NCBI GenBank assembly: GCA_009809945.1
Contig: WTPW01000192.1
Coordinates: 19,489 to 83,488 of the forward strand
Length of the DNA stretch: 64,000 nt
Reading direction: 5' to 3'
Origin: Gigaspora margarita
Taxonomy: Eukaryota; Glomeromycota; Glomeromycetes; Diversisporales; Gigasporaceae
Positions within the stretch are counted from its first letter, which is position 1. Each line of letters starts with the position of its first letter. Below the pieces are notes generated by a model. That model was not told the DNA's origin. It did no database searches and saw nothing but the letters and a program-made list of their open reading frames with translations. Shown piece by piece: positions 1-10,722 of the stretch. The position numbers and the translations under genes are program-made.

Positions 1-165
1 ACTAAAATACTTATATCTTGCGATCCACTAGGCCAATTATAACGTTTTAACTGACATTCTGATCGCAAGATACTTCTCTACAACTTTATTTAGAAGTTGA
101 AAGGAGGTTTGTTTAGTAAAGAAAAAAGTTTTTTTCTTTGGGAAACTTCAGATTCCAAAGACAAG

Positions 166-332
166 ATTTGGGTTTGGGATTTGGGTTTGGGATTTGGGAT
201 TTGGATTTGGGATTTGGGTTTGGGATTTGGGACGAGTTTGGGATTTGGGATAAGTTTGGGATTTGGGATTTGGGTTTGGGATTTTTTCAGTTTGGGATTT
301 GGGTTTATCCAATTGGGATTTGGGTTTGGGTG
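166..332. repeat. G-rich minisatellite (TTTGGGA/TTTGGGT)
   Basis: About 25 G-runs, almost all GGG, are spaced by ATTT, TTT and short interruptions. The + strand meets the G-quadruplex pattern many times over (G3 tracts, loops of 3-4). The ORFs predicted here on both strands are translations of the repeat and are not genes. It is not a canonical TTAGGG telomere array. Confidence 0.9.
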
Positions 333-403
333 GAATTTTGAAGATTTTTAGTTTTGCCAACAAGTATAGTAAGGGTAGGGCTTAGGAATTGGGGCCCTTG
401 TAC

Positions 404-843
404 ACATATGCTCTGATTTTTGGAATTTATAAAAAAAGCTTATTTTTTAAAACTTTAAAGCCAAATAATTTTTGATCTACTGGTCCATTTTAAATGAATT
501 TACTACCAAAATGTTTACCTCTTTGAGACGATTCCAACGAGCCCAAAATCATAAAAATCCAATTACAGGATCATGAGAAAATGTGCTATCAAATAGGTAA
601 CATACCTGAAATTGGTTTGACATAGATCAAACCAATTTCAGGTGTGTCACCTATTTGATAGCACATTTTCTCATGATCCTGTAATTGGATTTTTATGATT
701 TTGGGCTCGTTGGAATCGTCTTAAAGAGGTAAACATTTTGGTAGTAAAATTATTTAAAATGGATCAGTAGATCAAAAATTATTTAGCTTTAAAGTTTTAA
801 AAAAATAAGTTTTTTCTATAAATTCCAAAAATCAGTGCATATG
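404..843. repeat. Long inverted repeat (foldback) with GAGAC module
   Basis: Arms of about 210 bp, nearly perfect, face each other around a short loop near 620. Each arm carries a roughly 95-bp module running from CTGGTCCATTTTAAATGA to AATTACAGGATCATGAG. The module recurs at 1.7-2.7 kb and 49.5-50.2 kb. No coding potential; read as a non-autonomous palindromic element. Confidence 0.85.
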
Positions 844-953
844 AAACGGGTAAGGTTAGGGTACCACTAGTACCCGGCTCTACTCGGCCCATGCGGAAGC
901 CTAATTCTAACCCTAAAACTAATAAGTAAACCTTCTTTGGTTCCTAGTTAAAA

Positions 954-1585
954 GTTGTAGAGCTCATTTTTCTGATTCTAATGGTAGTTAAATCATCAAA
1001 ATCGGCCCAGTGGATCCCAAGATACTTGGGATCAAAGAAGAGAACATAAGGATCGGCAAATTCACTGTTACACAAACTATTCATTTTTCTTTACATACGT
1101 TTTGAAACGTTTTTTTAACGTAGTAAAAAATTTTACTAAGAAACTAATAAAACTCGTCTTAAGAAACTAGCATTTTTTTGAGCCAAAGAACAACTTTACT
1201 TAAGAGCCCAAAGTCAATTGTGATAATAAAATTCTGTGCAAATCACGATTTTTCGTTTGACGGCTTTTTTTCTAACTTCTTTATATACGTTTTGAGGAAT
1301 TTTTATTGTAGTGAAAACTTTTACTAAGAAAATAATAAAACACGTCTTAAGAAACTAGCATTTTTTTGAGTCAAAGAACAACTTTACTTAAGAACTCAAA
1401 GTCAATTGTGATAATAAAATTCTGCGCAAATCATGATTTTTCATTTGATGGCGTTTTTATGCTTTGTGTAACAGTGAATTTGCCGATCCTTATGTTCTCT
1501 TCTTTGATCTCAAGTATCTTGGGATTCACTGGGCCGATTTTGATGATTTAACTACCATTAGAATCAGAAAAATGAGCTCTACAAC
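954..1585. repeat. Inverted repeat enclosing a direct duplication
   Basis: Arms 954-1076 and 1463-1585 are inverted copies, beginning GTTGTAGAGCTC and ending GAGCTCTACAAC. The interior holds two direct copies of a 180-190 bp unit (1091-1280 and 1281-1460, starting TTACATACG/TTATATACG). Each unit contains the string ACTAGCATTTTTTTGAG. A related fragment lies at positions 1-80. Confidence 0.8.
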
Positions 1586-1702
1586 GGTTAGGGTTAGATT
1601 AGAGTTAAAATTAAAGTTAGAATGAATTCTAAAAATAGAAAATTTTGTGTAACTATAGTGGAAATAGCAAAATACCATGGTGGAAATAGTAGCCCCCTAT
1701 AT

Positions 1703-2737
1703 TATATAAATATATATAATATTAAATTACTCTTGATCTACTAGTCTGTTTTGGATGATTTTACTACCAAAATGTTCGTCTCAATGAGACAATTCTAACA
1801 AGCCCAAAATCATTAAAACCCAATCACAGGGTCACAATATCGCTAAGAGTTTGTATTATTTTTTTTTTTTTAATCTTGCACCGGATACTCACGAATGCGT
1901 TAATACTTTATTAATTATTAATTAACAAATTTACATATTAAACTATTTTAAGTGAGCACACAACTGGCTAGCCCTATTTCAGACCGCCCAATTGCCCGGT
2001 GGGCACTGAGTTTTACCCTCCCAATACCGCCTTCGGACGGTCGTCACCAGATCGATATTGGTACAAACGGACGCCACCTCGGAATGACTGCGCCACGAGT
2101 TCATATAGTATCTTCTCAGACTTCGGTCTCACATTACGTTTTGTGACTTCGGTTAATCCAAATCAGGTTCTAACTCGTTTCACTTCACCACCGCAGACTT
2201 GACAACGGCAACTGCCCAATTTAGTCCATCTGCAAACGCCGACAGAAGACCCAAGCCATAGATGAGGGCGCATCTAGCCACACGTGCACTTTTGGTGCCT
2301 AATTTAAGTAGTCCGCCCGCAGGTTCCACACTAGCTGCCATACCTGCAACCCAACTAGGGGATTGCCTAATTAATCCCTCTGATTTTCTGGCCAGCTGAC
2401 AAACCGCGGGTCCACAGATTTCCTTAACCGGCTGGTATTTTTCATTATCGCCTCTGGGGGGAATTGAACCGGCAACCTTCGATTTGTATCCTGGGAGCAT
2501 AACCGCTATGCTATCGGCCCACAGGACTAAGGGTTTGTATTATTATATATATAAAATTTAATATATATATATATAAAAATGCAAAACCTTAACGATCTTG
2601 TGACCCTGTGATTAGATTTTAATGATTTTGGGCTTGACAGAATCGTCTCATTGAGACGAATATTTTGGTAGTAAAATCATCTAAAATGGACAAGTAGAAA
2701 ATGTTACTTAATATTAAATAATATATATATTATATAT
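1703..2737. repeat. Inverted repeat split by a SINE
   Basis: Left arm about 1703-1845 and right arm about 2590-2737 are inverted copies of the GTCTCATTGAGAC-containing module plus an AT-rich outer part. The loop was the target of the SINE at 1861-2527. Confidence 0.75.
1861..2527 (-). mobile_element. tRNA-derived SINE, copy 1
   Basis: On the minus strand the element starts with a tRNA-like head (about 2520 to 2450). It has an A box TAGCATAGCGG and a B box GGTTCAATTCC, the Pol III internal promoter. It ends in an A-tail, seen as the T-run at 1857-1872. A 17-bp TSD with one mismatch flanks it (1844-1860 and 2528-2544, ending TTTGTATTATT), showing retroposition. The body is much richer in GC than its surroundings, so it is probably a young insertion. 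The T-arm does not pair well, so it is not a working tRNA. The head and the internal string GGTTCTAACTC are shared with the copy at 58.2-58.8 kb. Confidence 0.88.
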
Positions 2738-3118
2738 ATGGGGCGCAGTCAATTAAAACATGGCTTATGGCTTTTTTTCCATTTTGAGAAAATCACGTTT
2801 AAAATTTAGTATAACAACAACAATGATGATCTATTATTAGTATAACCTGTTTGATCTACATGAATTAGCCAATCATACAAGCTCTTTTTTATGACTATGC
2901 AGCAAGAATCAACAAACTAATTTCTAAAATCTATTTTTAGATCGCTTCTATTTACATACGGCATTTAGAAAAATAGGCATCGACAAAAATTTTATTATGT
3001 AAATCGATGCTTTAAATGCTAAATTATATAGTTGAATGCATGCTTTATTTGATAGTATTGTTAACTCATTTTTGCAAAAAATGCCATAAGCTATATTTTA
3101 ATTGACCGCCCCCATATA
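2735..3118. mobile_element. TA-flanked TIR MITE
   Basis: Terminal inverted repeats TATATGGGGCGCAGTCAATT and, inverted, TATATGGGGGCGGTCAATT; TA-rich target, no coding capacity. Size and TA ends fit a Tc1/mariner-type MITE. A single end of a similar element may occur near 40.07 kb (GAAGCGCAGTCAATCC). Confidence 0.7.
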
Positions 3119-3199
3119 TATTTATATATTTTCTTTATTTTTTGACGAGTTCGCTAGAAACTTGTGAGTGAACAGAAGAAAACTATGCTAAAAAAATTT

Positions 3200-4020
3200 T
3201 ACGAAATACTCAGTTCTAACTCTTATAAGCCTAACATCACTCGGTTTTCTAAAAAGGACCTAAGTGTGCTCTGTCACACTATTTCTCTAATGAAACAGGT
3301 TTTGATAGTAACCCATCAGTGACCATACCAAAAAAGCTTTTTGTTCCTCTCTATAAAGCCTAACATCCCTTCTTTCACCAAAATTTCTGTCTCTTTATGT
3401 TTTTCCAAAAACTTCTCCTTTTGCATTTCTTTACTTTCTTTTGGATCTTCCGTTAACTTCTTTCCTTTACACTTCTTTTTCTCTATTTTACTAGTAATTT
3501 TCTTTTTACGTTTATCTTTCCATGCGATGCCTATTTCTTCTTCCTATTCGTTCACTATCTGACAATGATCTTTCCAGATTATCTTGAAGAAACTATTCCA
3601 AACTATATTTAAGATATCTTTAATGATTTGATTTGTTAGTTTATTGGTCTGGAAATGCCTTTGGATTCTCTTCTGGGCTTTGTGACAGAACAACCCTTTA
3701 ATTAGACCTATTCGTGCACTAACAATTTCCTCATGTTCTTTTCTAAAAACTAGTTGCACTAATTTCTGTTTGGATAGTCTTTTCTGAACATCTTTTGACA
3801 AATTGTTTCAGGTGACCTTGGCAGCTACTGATTGGATACTCTACCATGAAGTTTCATAACTTACACAATTTGCTAAATGTTTGTGCACCTCCTTTATATT
3901 TGTGTTACAAGATAGACAATTTGGAACCTCATAGAGATCTAGTCTTTTTTATTTAACGAGACAAGCAGGGGAAGATTTTCTGACAAACACTTAATAATAA
4001 AACATGCCTTCTTACTTTCC
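3200..4020 (-). pseudogene. LINE (non-LTR) reverse transcriptase C-terminal relic
   Basis: Read on the minus strand, 4010 to 3200 gives a decayed protein. It includes a CxxC...HxxxxC cluster (CLSCN...HKHLANC near 3870), then an open stretch (3801-3544) ending FKIIWKDHCQIVNE, then a Lys/Glu-rich tail. The layout (cysteine cluster, then a WK.x.C..I..W motif) resembles the C-terminus of LINE reverse transcriptases and matches the + strand LINE tail at 52.4 kb. TAG at 3544-3546 falls where that motif usually has Trp. Several further stops make this a fossil. The family call is inferred from motifs and layout. Confidence 0.55.
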
Positions 4021-4029
4021 TAAGTGTTG

Positions 4030-4090
4030 ATATATATATTATATACTGTATATAATGTAATATATATATTATATATATTATATATAGACG
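4030..4090. repeat. TA-rich palindromic microsatellite
   Basis: Alternating TATATA tracts with imperfect palindromes between the LINE relic and an AT-rich spacer. Confidence 0.7.
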
Positions 4091-5010
4091 TGATCACTAC
4101 CCTGACCCATGTATCCATGGTATAAATCATGTGATAAATAGTGCGCCCCTAAATTTAAAATAATTTAATTTTTTATAACAATAAAATTATCAAATTTTGA
4201 ATATATTCTTCACATTACCGGTTTATTTAAAATCATCTTGAATTATGTTAACAAAAATTTCAAATTTAATATATTTTAGTATTTGTGCAACATTTCGAAA
4301 TATTTTAAAATAATTTAACAATAAAATTCATTTTGACGAATAATGAATGAGACGAAAAGTATAAAATTTTAATAATAACCCTTTTTTTATTTATATTCAA
4401 ATCCCCTTAATTTTAAATTATTACATTAGCAAGTGTATTGTTAATTGAAAAAACTCAATTACATAAAAAATATAAATTAAAAATCAGGAATGCATTTACT
4501 AAACAAAAGAATAATGTACAATATGCATTACTATAAATGATCATTTGTTTTTAAAGCAAATTAATTTTTATTAAAATCTTCACTAATCTATAAATATTAT
4601 AAATAATATTTAATTAAAATAAAGCTAAAACTTTTAAAGCAATTGTCATGAATGGTTTTATTAATCAAGAACGATTTTAAAAGTATTAAAAATCTAAATA
4701 TAAAAATATATTTTGGTTGATTGCTTTAAACAAATATTTTTAAATAGTAAAAAAATTTTTTTAATAAATATGCAAAAGCAATTTGATTACATTAGAAATT
4801 TTTTGATATTAATNGAAAATATTTAAATANNGACNATATTTTGNATTCCCTCTCTTCNTTGTCATTNCTATNTATTTTTATAAATAACCTTCAAAATATT
4901 CCATACTACCAAACTTCACTTATTTCGTGCATTTATTTTTACTTTAAAACTTGTCAAACATTTCGCATATTTTCAAATTAAACTTCCTATTTATAAAATA
5001 TTTAAACTAA
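4091..5010. other. AT-rich spacer with ambiguous bases
   Basis: About 900 bp of very AT-rich sequence with no gene signal. It contains a cluster of N calls (4814-4872), which suggests collapsed or poorly resolved repeat copies upstream of gene A. Confidence 0.6.
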
Positions 5011-5085
5011 CCCAACCTCTCTCTATCTCTCTCTTTATCTCTCTCCTTCTTATTTCTCTTTTTCTTTCTCTATCTCTCTCTCGCC
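5011..5085 (+). promoter_or_regulatory. CT-rich tract upstream of gene A
   Basis: Tandem TCTCTC/TATCTC pyrimidine tract 150-220 bp upstream of the first ATG of gene A. Pyrimidine tracts are common in fungal promoters. A comparable C/T-rich stretch precedes Plavaka-2 (45.16-45.6 kb). The promoter role is an inference. Confidence 0.4.
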
Positions 5086-5979
5086 TCATTATCACATAGA
5101 ATTTTCTTAATTCCTATTACCTAAAAACTATTTACAATTATACACTTTTTTATTTTCTTATTTTTCATTATTATTATTTTCTATTATATTTATTATTTTA
5201 TACACTACTTTCACTTATTTCTTAATTTTGAAAATGCCAAAAATTACCAAAAGACTTGCAAGAAATCAAAGTGTTTTCTCACGAATTCTTGTAGGACAAT
5301 CCAATAAAGAAAAGGATTCAGAGGTATCAACTAAGTACTCTGTTATCTCTGAAGATGAACCATCATCACCAGCTACTCTAATTACTTCAAGACATCCTGA
5401 AGGTATTCAATCTTCTATGCTTTTTAATTTTTATAAATTTATAATTAATTTTTTTTTTAATTTTTAAGATATTTCAGGAACTTTAAATAAAATTTTAAAT
5501 AAACTTGACGATCTATCTGAAAAAATTAATCAGATGGATCGAAAATTGGTAGAAGTTAAAGAATGAATGTCAGAAAGCTTTGACCTAGCTCATGAAAATA
5601 GTTTTATTCAGATAAATTTTTAATTATTTTTTTTAATTATTTTAAAATATTTAAGAATACTTATCTTTTTATTTTTTTGAAATAGCAAACAGTTAAAGCT
5701 ATGGCAAAAATATTAATTGAATATNCAATATACCCTTCTGAAGAANAATATAAGAATGTAGCAGAAGAATATATGTTGGAGAATCAGAACGAATATTATG
5801 AAAGCCTTTCAAACAAAAGATGGGCCACTTATTATAAGCAGAACATTGCTGAACCTATAAATTTTTTAATTTTTGTTAAGATAAATTTCTAAATATTTTT
5901 AAATATTTCGAAATGTTTCAAATTATTTCGAAATATTTTGAAATATATCAAAAATAATCATTTTCGAATATGTTGAAAT

Positions 5980-6345
5980 CAGAATTGGCACGGACCGGTC
6001 AACGGTCAAGCTTGACCAGACCAGTTTGACCAATTTGGCCAGTTGGTTAAAGGGTTTAGTGTCGGTCAAATTGGCCAAAGGGTATTTAAATATATGGGAA
6101 CGCCCACAGCAAAAACAGGTAATGAGACTATATAATATATAGTCCCATCACCTGCTTTTGCTGTGGGCGTCCCCATATATAGTATATATATGCATATATA
6201 TTTATATATATATATTAATTTATATACTATCTTTATTTTATTAATAGACTAAGCCATTTGACCAATTTGACCAGACCATTCGACCAATTTGACCAGACCA
6301 GTTGACTAGTGAATTTTTGGTTGACCAGTGATTTGACCAACCCTA
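5980..6345. mobile_element. hAT-type MITE, GGTCAA family, copy 1
   Basis: Ends CAGAATTGG and CCAACCCTA; TSD GTTGAAAT/GTTAAAAT (5972-5979, 6346-6353; 8 bp, one mismatch). Subterminal tandem motifs of GACCAGTTTGACCAATTTG type. Lies in the third intron of gene A and contains a nested palindromic MITE. Confidence 0.85.
6091..6180. mobile_element. 90-bp palindromic MITE nested in hAT MITE
   Basis: Near-perfect hairpin: TATATGGGAACGCCCACAGC and its inverted copy around a central TATATAATATATA. TA-type ends. The sister hAT copy at 23.6 kb lacks it, giving an empty-site comparison. Confidence 0.8.
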
Positions 6346-6447
6346 GTTAAAATATAAATTTAAATTTTTGTATAATATAATCATTTTTAAATATTTAGAG
6401 ATATTCAAAATATTTCGAAATTGTTTAATTTAATAATATTTATATTA

Positions 6448-8506
6448 CCGTATTCCTCTAAAAATAAGTACCTTCCGAAAATAAGCACCCCCTGCAATTT
6501 ATAAATACCCAAAAATAAGCACTCCCAGACAAAATACCAAAATTTTTAATTTTATAAATGGAATAATTAAATTAACATAAAATAACATACAAATATAAGT
6601 TATTTTAAGCACACATAGTTCAAAACTGTACTGCCGCTAGGAGACATTCATTTTATTAATGCACAATTAAAACAAATTTACTATAGTAGAATTTACCTAA
6701 AGCCAACATATTTTATATATAGGCGCCAATTTTTTAGCTGCAGTATAACATAACTATCCAATAAAAATGCAGGAAAACTTAATACAATTTTAAAATTAAT
6801 TAATAACATTTAAATTTTTGTTAATAAATACAAATTTTGTTATGTTTTTTATATATAAACGCCAATATTTTTGAAACATATATAAATTTAAATTAATATA
6901 ATAGTTTAAAAATAAAAAATATTTAAAAAAATTTATTGATAGTTTAATAATTTAAACAATAAGCTATTAAATTATCAAAAAAATTTTTAAATATCTTTTG
7001 TTTTTAAAAAGTTATAACAATTTAAAAATTTTTATAATTAAAAGGTGATGGCTTTAGATGAATTCCACTATAAAATTTGTTACATTCTAAGCTATAATTC
7101 ACCCAATAAAAAAACATCAGTGGTTGCTATTTCTTTTTTTTTATTTTTTCTAACAGCATTTTTTTTTCCAGTTCATGACTTCAATGGCCTTATTTTACAA
7201 TATAATTCAAATCTAAATGATTATCCCAATTAATTCTGCAATCATAAAATACAGATTACTCTATATAACTAATTAACTATTGCTGTATTATAGTATTACA
7301 ATATATTGATAAAATAAAAATTCAATGCCAAAATTACCTTATGAATCATCGACATAATAATCGTTACTGAGATAACTATCATCATCACTTTCATTAGTGT
7401 TATTAACTTCGACTCTATTTTTAAGGCAAAATAAAAGTTACTTGCTGCTACATTTTTTCCGTGCTGTACTGTATAGCTGACCACTTCAAACTTTTGTACA
7501 ATAGAGTAAGGTTCTGTGTTTGTTTAGCAACTTTAATATTGCATTTGATGATTCAGTTTGTTTTATTTAAACGAATATTTTCTTTATTATATTGTGCCTG
7601 TTTTTTAATAAAATTATTGTTAGAGTAAGTGGTTTGAACTGGAAACATTTTTTGTGGCTTGGAAATGTTTTCTTGACTTGGTTTGAGAACGTTTCCTTGA
7701 TTTGGCTAAGAATACTTCTCTGGCTTGACTTAGTAGTGTTTGTTTGGTTTGATTTTTGTATAGGTTAGCCCATATTGATACTGTTAATCCTCGGGGGCAG
7801 TGTTGTCATAGGACAGCCTTGGACAATGACTTGGACAATCTTGGACAATTTTGGACAATTAAATAAAGTAAAATTACTTAAAATTTTATTAAGATAACCT
7901 ATTTTAATTTTAACTAGAATGTGTTCAGCACATAAAAAAATATATAGATATATATTTTTTAGATAGATTTATTAATTATTAAAGCCTGGACAAGCTTTGG
8001 ACAATCTTGGACATTTGGACAATTTTGGACGTGGACAAGCCAAAAAAGGCCAAAACGTACAACACTGCTCGGGGTTTTTTTCTTTCTTTTTCTTTTCTTT
8101 ACTGAGCTTTAAAAATTAATGTTTGCGATCAAAAAAAAACTTTCTCTTTTTTTCATTAGATTTCAAGGTAAAAATTCGTTTTATTTTTTTATTTTTTATT
8201 TTATTTTTTTTTTTTGCTGTGAGATTTTAAATTAACATTAAGGATGTAATGATAATTAAATTTCTGGCAAGTTCAATTATGATCTCGGTCATGAGAGACA
8301 ACAAAGATAATGCAATGGTGATAGCCAAATGATTTTTATGGCAAGAGAAATCACAAGAAACGATCACTTGATTATTATGATCGATTTTATGTACAACAAA
8401 GGGCAAACAAAAAAGTTTTTATAACAATATTTTTTATTTTACTAAAATACCTGAAAGTAAGCAACTTTATAGCAAAAAAGGGGTGCTTATTTATGGAGGA
8501 ATACGG
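6448..8506. mobile_element. TIR element with TA ends (CCGTATTCC family)
   Basis: Inverted ends CCGTATTCCTCTAAAAATAA and, inverted, CCGTATTCCTCCATAAATAA, flanked by TA (6446-6447, 8507-8508). About 2.06 kb, AT-rich. A 62-codon ORF inside (7045-7233) shows no recognisable domain. Probably a decayed or non-autonomous Tc1/mariner-type element. Contains a nested hAT MITE at 7798-8067. Confidence 0.75.
7798..8067. mobile_element. hAT-type MITE, GGACAATT family, copy 1
   Basis: Ends CAGTGTTGTCATAGGACAG and ACGTACAACACTG. TSD CTCGGGGG/CTCGGGGT (8 bp, one mismatch). Subterminal repeats of TTGGACAATTTTGGACAA. Two sister copies lie at 24.0 and 26.0 kb. Confidence 0.9.
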
Positions 8507-8946
8507 TAAATTTTTTAGCTCTTAAGGCAACATCGATCATTACGAAGTGCTTTGACTACACAAATCAAACAAGCATTATTTTCAATATTTGGTGAAACCA
8601 ATTTGAATTTAATAAATACAAATATGGCTCCATCAAAAATTACAGCATGGAAAGCTTCTAATAAAACAAAGTCTTGCTATAAAAAGCTTTTCATTCTGAT
8701 ATTCTCTGACCAAAATGACACATATATGGCAAGAATCTTTGGAAAAGTATGGCCTGTTACAATACCATCAGACATAAAAATGGCATATTGTATTACAGTA
8801 TGCCAAGTAATGCTAAGCCAATATTTTGAAAAATTCACAATGAAAGAAGACATTATGAAAAATATACTTATAAAAAATTTAGTAAGTAAAAATAAACTAA
8901 ATGTTTGCGAAATATTTTAAAATTAAAAACAATACAATTTAAATTA

Positions 8947-9672
8947 GAGTACTGCTATTTATACTATGGTTTTTGCTATTTGCACTATAGATTTTGTATA
9001 ACATTAGATCATTAATCAACTTTTTCTATTTGCACCATGGTAATATATGTTGCACCAATAAAAACTCCTTTTTTTATAAATTAACAACATATAAAAAAGC
9101 TTTTCACAATTTTTGTATAACCTTAGGCTTTTTTAATGTTGCACCAATAAAAACTTACCTTTTTTGTAGTTTAACAACATGTAGGGATGCAGGATAAGAT
9201 TTTTGCAATTTTTCATGTAACCTTGGGACTAGTTAGAATGTTCTAATAGGCCTGCTAACCTAATTTTATAATGTGGGCCAACCCTAACCCTAATTTATAA
9301 TGTGGGCCTACCCTTACCCTAATTTCTTAAGGTCTTAACATAATGCGGGCCAGATTTTCGCAATTTTGTATAACCTTAGGCTATTTTTATATCGCACTAA
9401 TAAAAACTCATCTTTTTTTGTAGATTAACAACATGTAGGGGTGCAAAATAAGATTTTTGCAATTTTTGTATAACCTTAGACCGTTTTAATGTTGCACCAA
9501 TAAAAAATCACTTTTTTTTGTAAATTAACAACATGTATGAATGCAAAATAAGATTTTTTAAATGTTTGTATAACTATACCATAGTGCAAATAGAAAAGGT
9601 TGATTAATGATCTAATGTTATACAAAAACCATAGTGCAAATAGCAAAAACCATGGTGTAAATAGCAGTACCC
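8947..9672. mobile_element. Foldback element with 8-bp TSD and internal tandem repeats
   Basis: Arms of about 90 bp begin GAGTACTGCTATTTA and carry repeated CTATTTGCACTATGG blocks. Flanked by a perfect TTAAATTA duplication (8939-8946, 9673-9680). The interior has several copies of a roughly 100-120 bp unit containing GTTGCACCAATAAAAA and TTAACAACATGTA. Lies between inferred exons of gene A. Confidence 0.85.
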
Positions 9673-9910
9673 TTAAATTAAATAAAAATCAAAAATTTCA
9701 AAAAAAAGCAAAAGTTGCAAAAAGGTGAAAAGTTTCTCTCTCCAGCCACGGACGAAGTAATAAGCTCAAATAAAGAAGTTGTTGAAGAAGTAAGAGAAAG
9801 CAGAAAAAAGTGAAGGAAGTCACAATCATCCAAAATAGTAAAAAAAATTAAAAAAGATTATATTCTAATAAAGCTGTGTACCATATTTTCTAATATATAA
9901 ATTATTAATA

Positions 9911-10137
9911 GAAGGAATTTATTTGTCGCCCCTATGACACGCTTATTTGTCACTGCTTTATTTATAACTCAAAAGCTTACTAAGGTAATACCTATTGCAC
10001 TTCTAACAAAAAATGATCCTCTTGCAATTCTGTATTAATTTTGATTCTAATTCTAATTTAATTCTACTTTAACATTAATATGGCCTTATTGGCAGTAACA
10101 AATAACTGTATCACAGGGGCGACAAGAACATTTATCC
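9911..10137. mobile_element. Short TIR element (TTGTCGCCCC)
   Basis: Inverted ends contain TTGTCGCCCCTATGACAC and TTGTCGCCCCTGTGATAC. TATTAATA flanks both sides (8 bp). Non-coding, inside the 3' part of gene A. Confidence 0.6.
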
Positions 10138-10170
10138 TTATTAATATTATGAATAATATTAATAAGGATA
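10134..10170. repeat. Perfect 36-38 bp palindrome
   Basis: ATCCTTATTAATATT and its inverse around ATGA; it overlaps the right flank of the preceding element and may be a rearrangement scar. Confidence 0.7.
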
Positions 10171-10722
10171 TCTAAGAGAAGCAAATATGATCACACTTCC
10201 TCTAAAAGCCCTGTACAAACTTCTGAAACTATTCAGAAGAAGTTTACGAAATTCAAAATGATTCTGAAGATTCTCATCAACATGATGATCCTTAACAAGA
10301 AACTTTGTCTGCTGGTGCAAGTTCTCGAAAAAGTGCTGGCCACCAAAAGTTTCAATAATTTGTTTATTATATATTTTGTATTGCTACTTCTGTTTATTTT
10401 TTTATTTATTAAATTTTTAAATACTCTGAAATGTGCAAATACTTTCGAATTTTGTCATATAATTTTAATTTGTCTTTCTATTTTTGTTTAATGTTTTATT
10501 ATATTTAAAATAATATTTATGTCATTTTGAATTTTTCTTTTAATTTTGTTTTATTAATAAATTGAATTATTCAAGTTTTCAAATATATTCAAAATACTTT
10601 AAAGTTTGAACTTTTTATTTTTAGATATTTTAGTTTATTTAAATATTTGTNNTAATTATTTTNGNNATTAATAGTTTTGAAAACTTTTAAATAATTTTAA
10701 TTATANTNTTTAAGATTTTTTA

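Larger units (their letters stand above)
5234..10358 (+). pseudogene. Accessory gene A (Plavaka-neighbour family), broken
   Basis: No known function recognised. Exons inferred from paralogs B and C: 5234-5402 (basic start MPKITKRLARNQSVF, then Ser-rich); 5478-5595 (coiled coil, ILNKLDDLSEKINQMDRKL); 5686-5856 (helical, IYPSEE...YY); 8519-8881 (TAWKASNKTKSCYKKLF, ending at a GTAAGT donor). Low-complexity exons at about 9745-9815 and 10168-10358 are less certain. Breaks: TGA at 5564-5566, and donors ending exons 2 and 3 read AT where gene B has GT. The third intron (5857-8518) holds two TIR elements with two more nested in them; the next holds a 726-bp foldback and another TIR element. The gene ends about 365 bp from the Plavaka-1 3' end, tail-to-tail. 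No divergent Plavaka partner lies upstream in this window. Confidence 0.6.

Noticed and set aside
97..363. Three overlapping ORFs of 67-84 codons
   Set aside because: Direct translation of a 6-7 bp G-rich repeat in several frames; no start context, no domain.
1585..1615. Telomeric repeat (GGTTAGGGTTAG)
   Set aside because: Only two imperfect units in the arm region of an inverted repeat.
2180..2500. 106-codon minus-strand ORF
   Set aside because: Lies inside the SINE; the open frame follows its higher GC and has no domain.
2450..2520. Functional tRNA gene
   Set aside because: A and B boxes are good, but the T-stem has mismatches, and the unit continues into a roughly 660-bp body with A-tail and TSD, so it is a SINE head.
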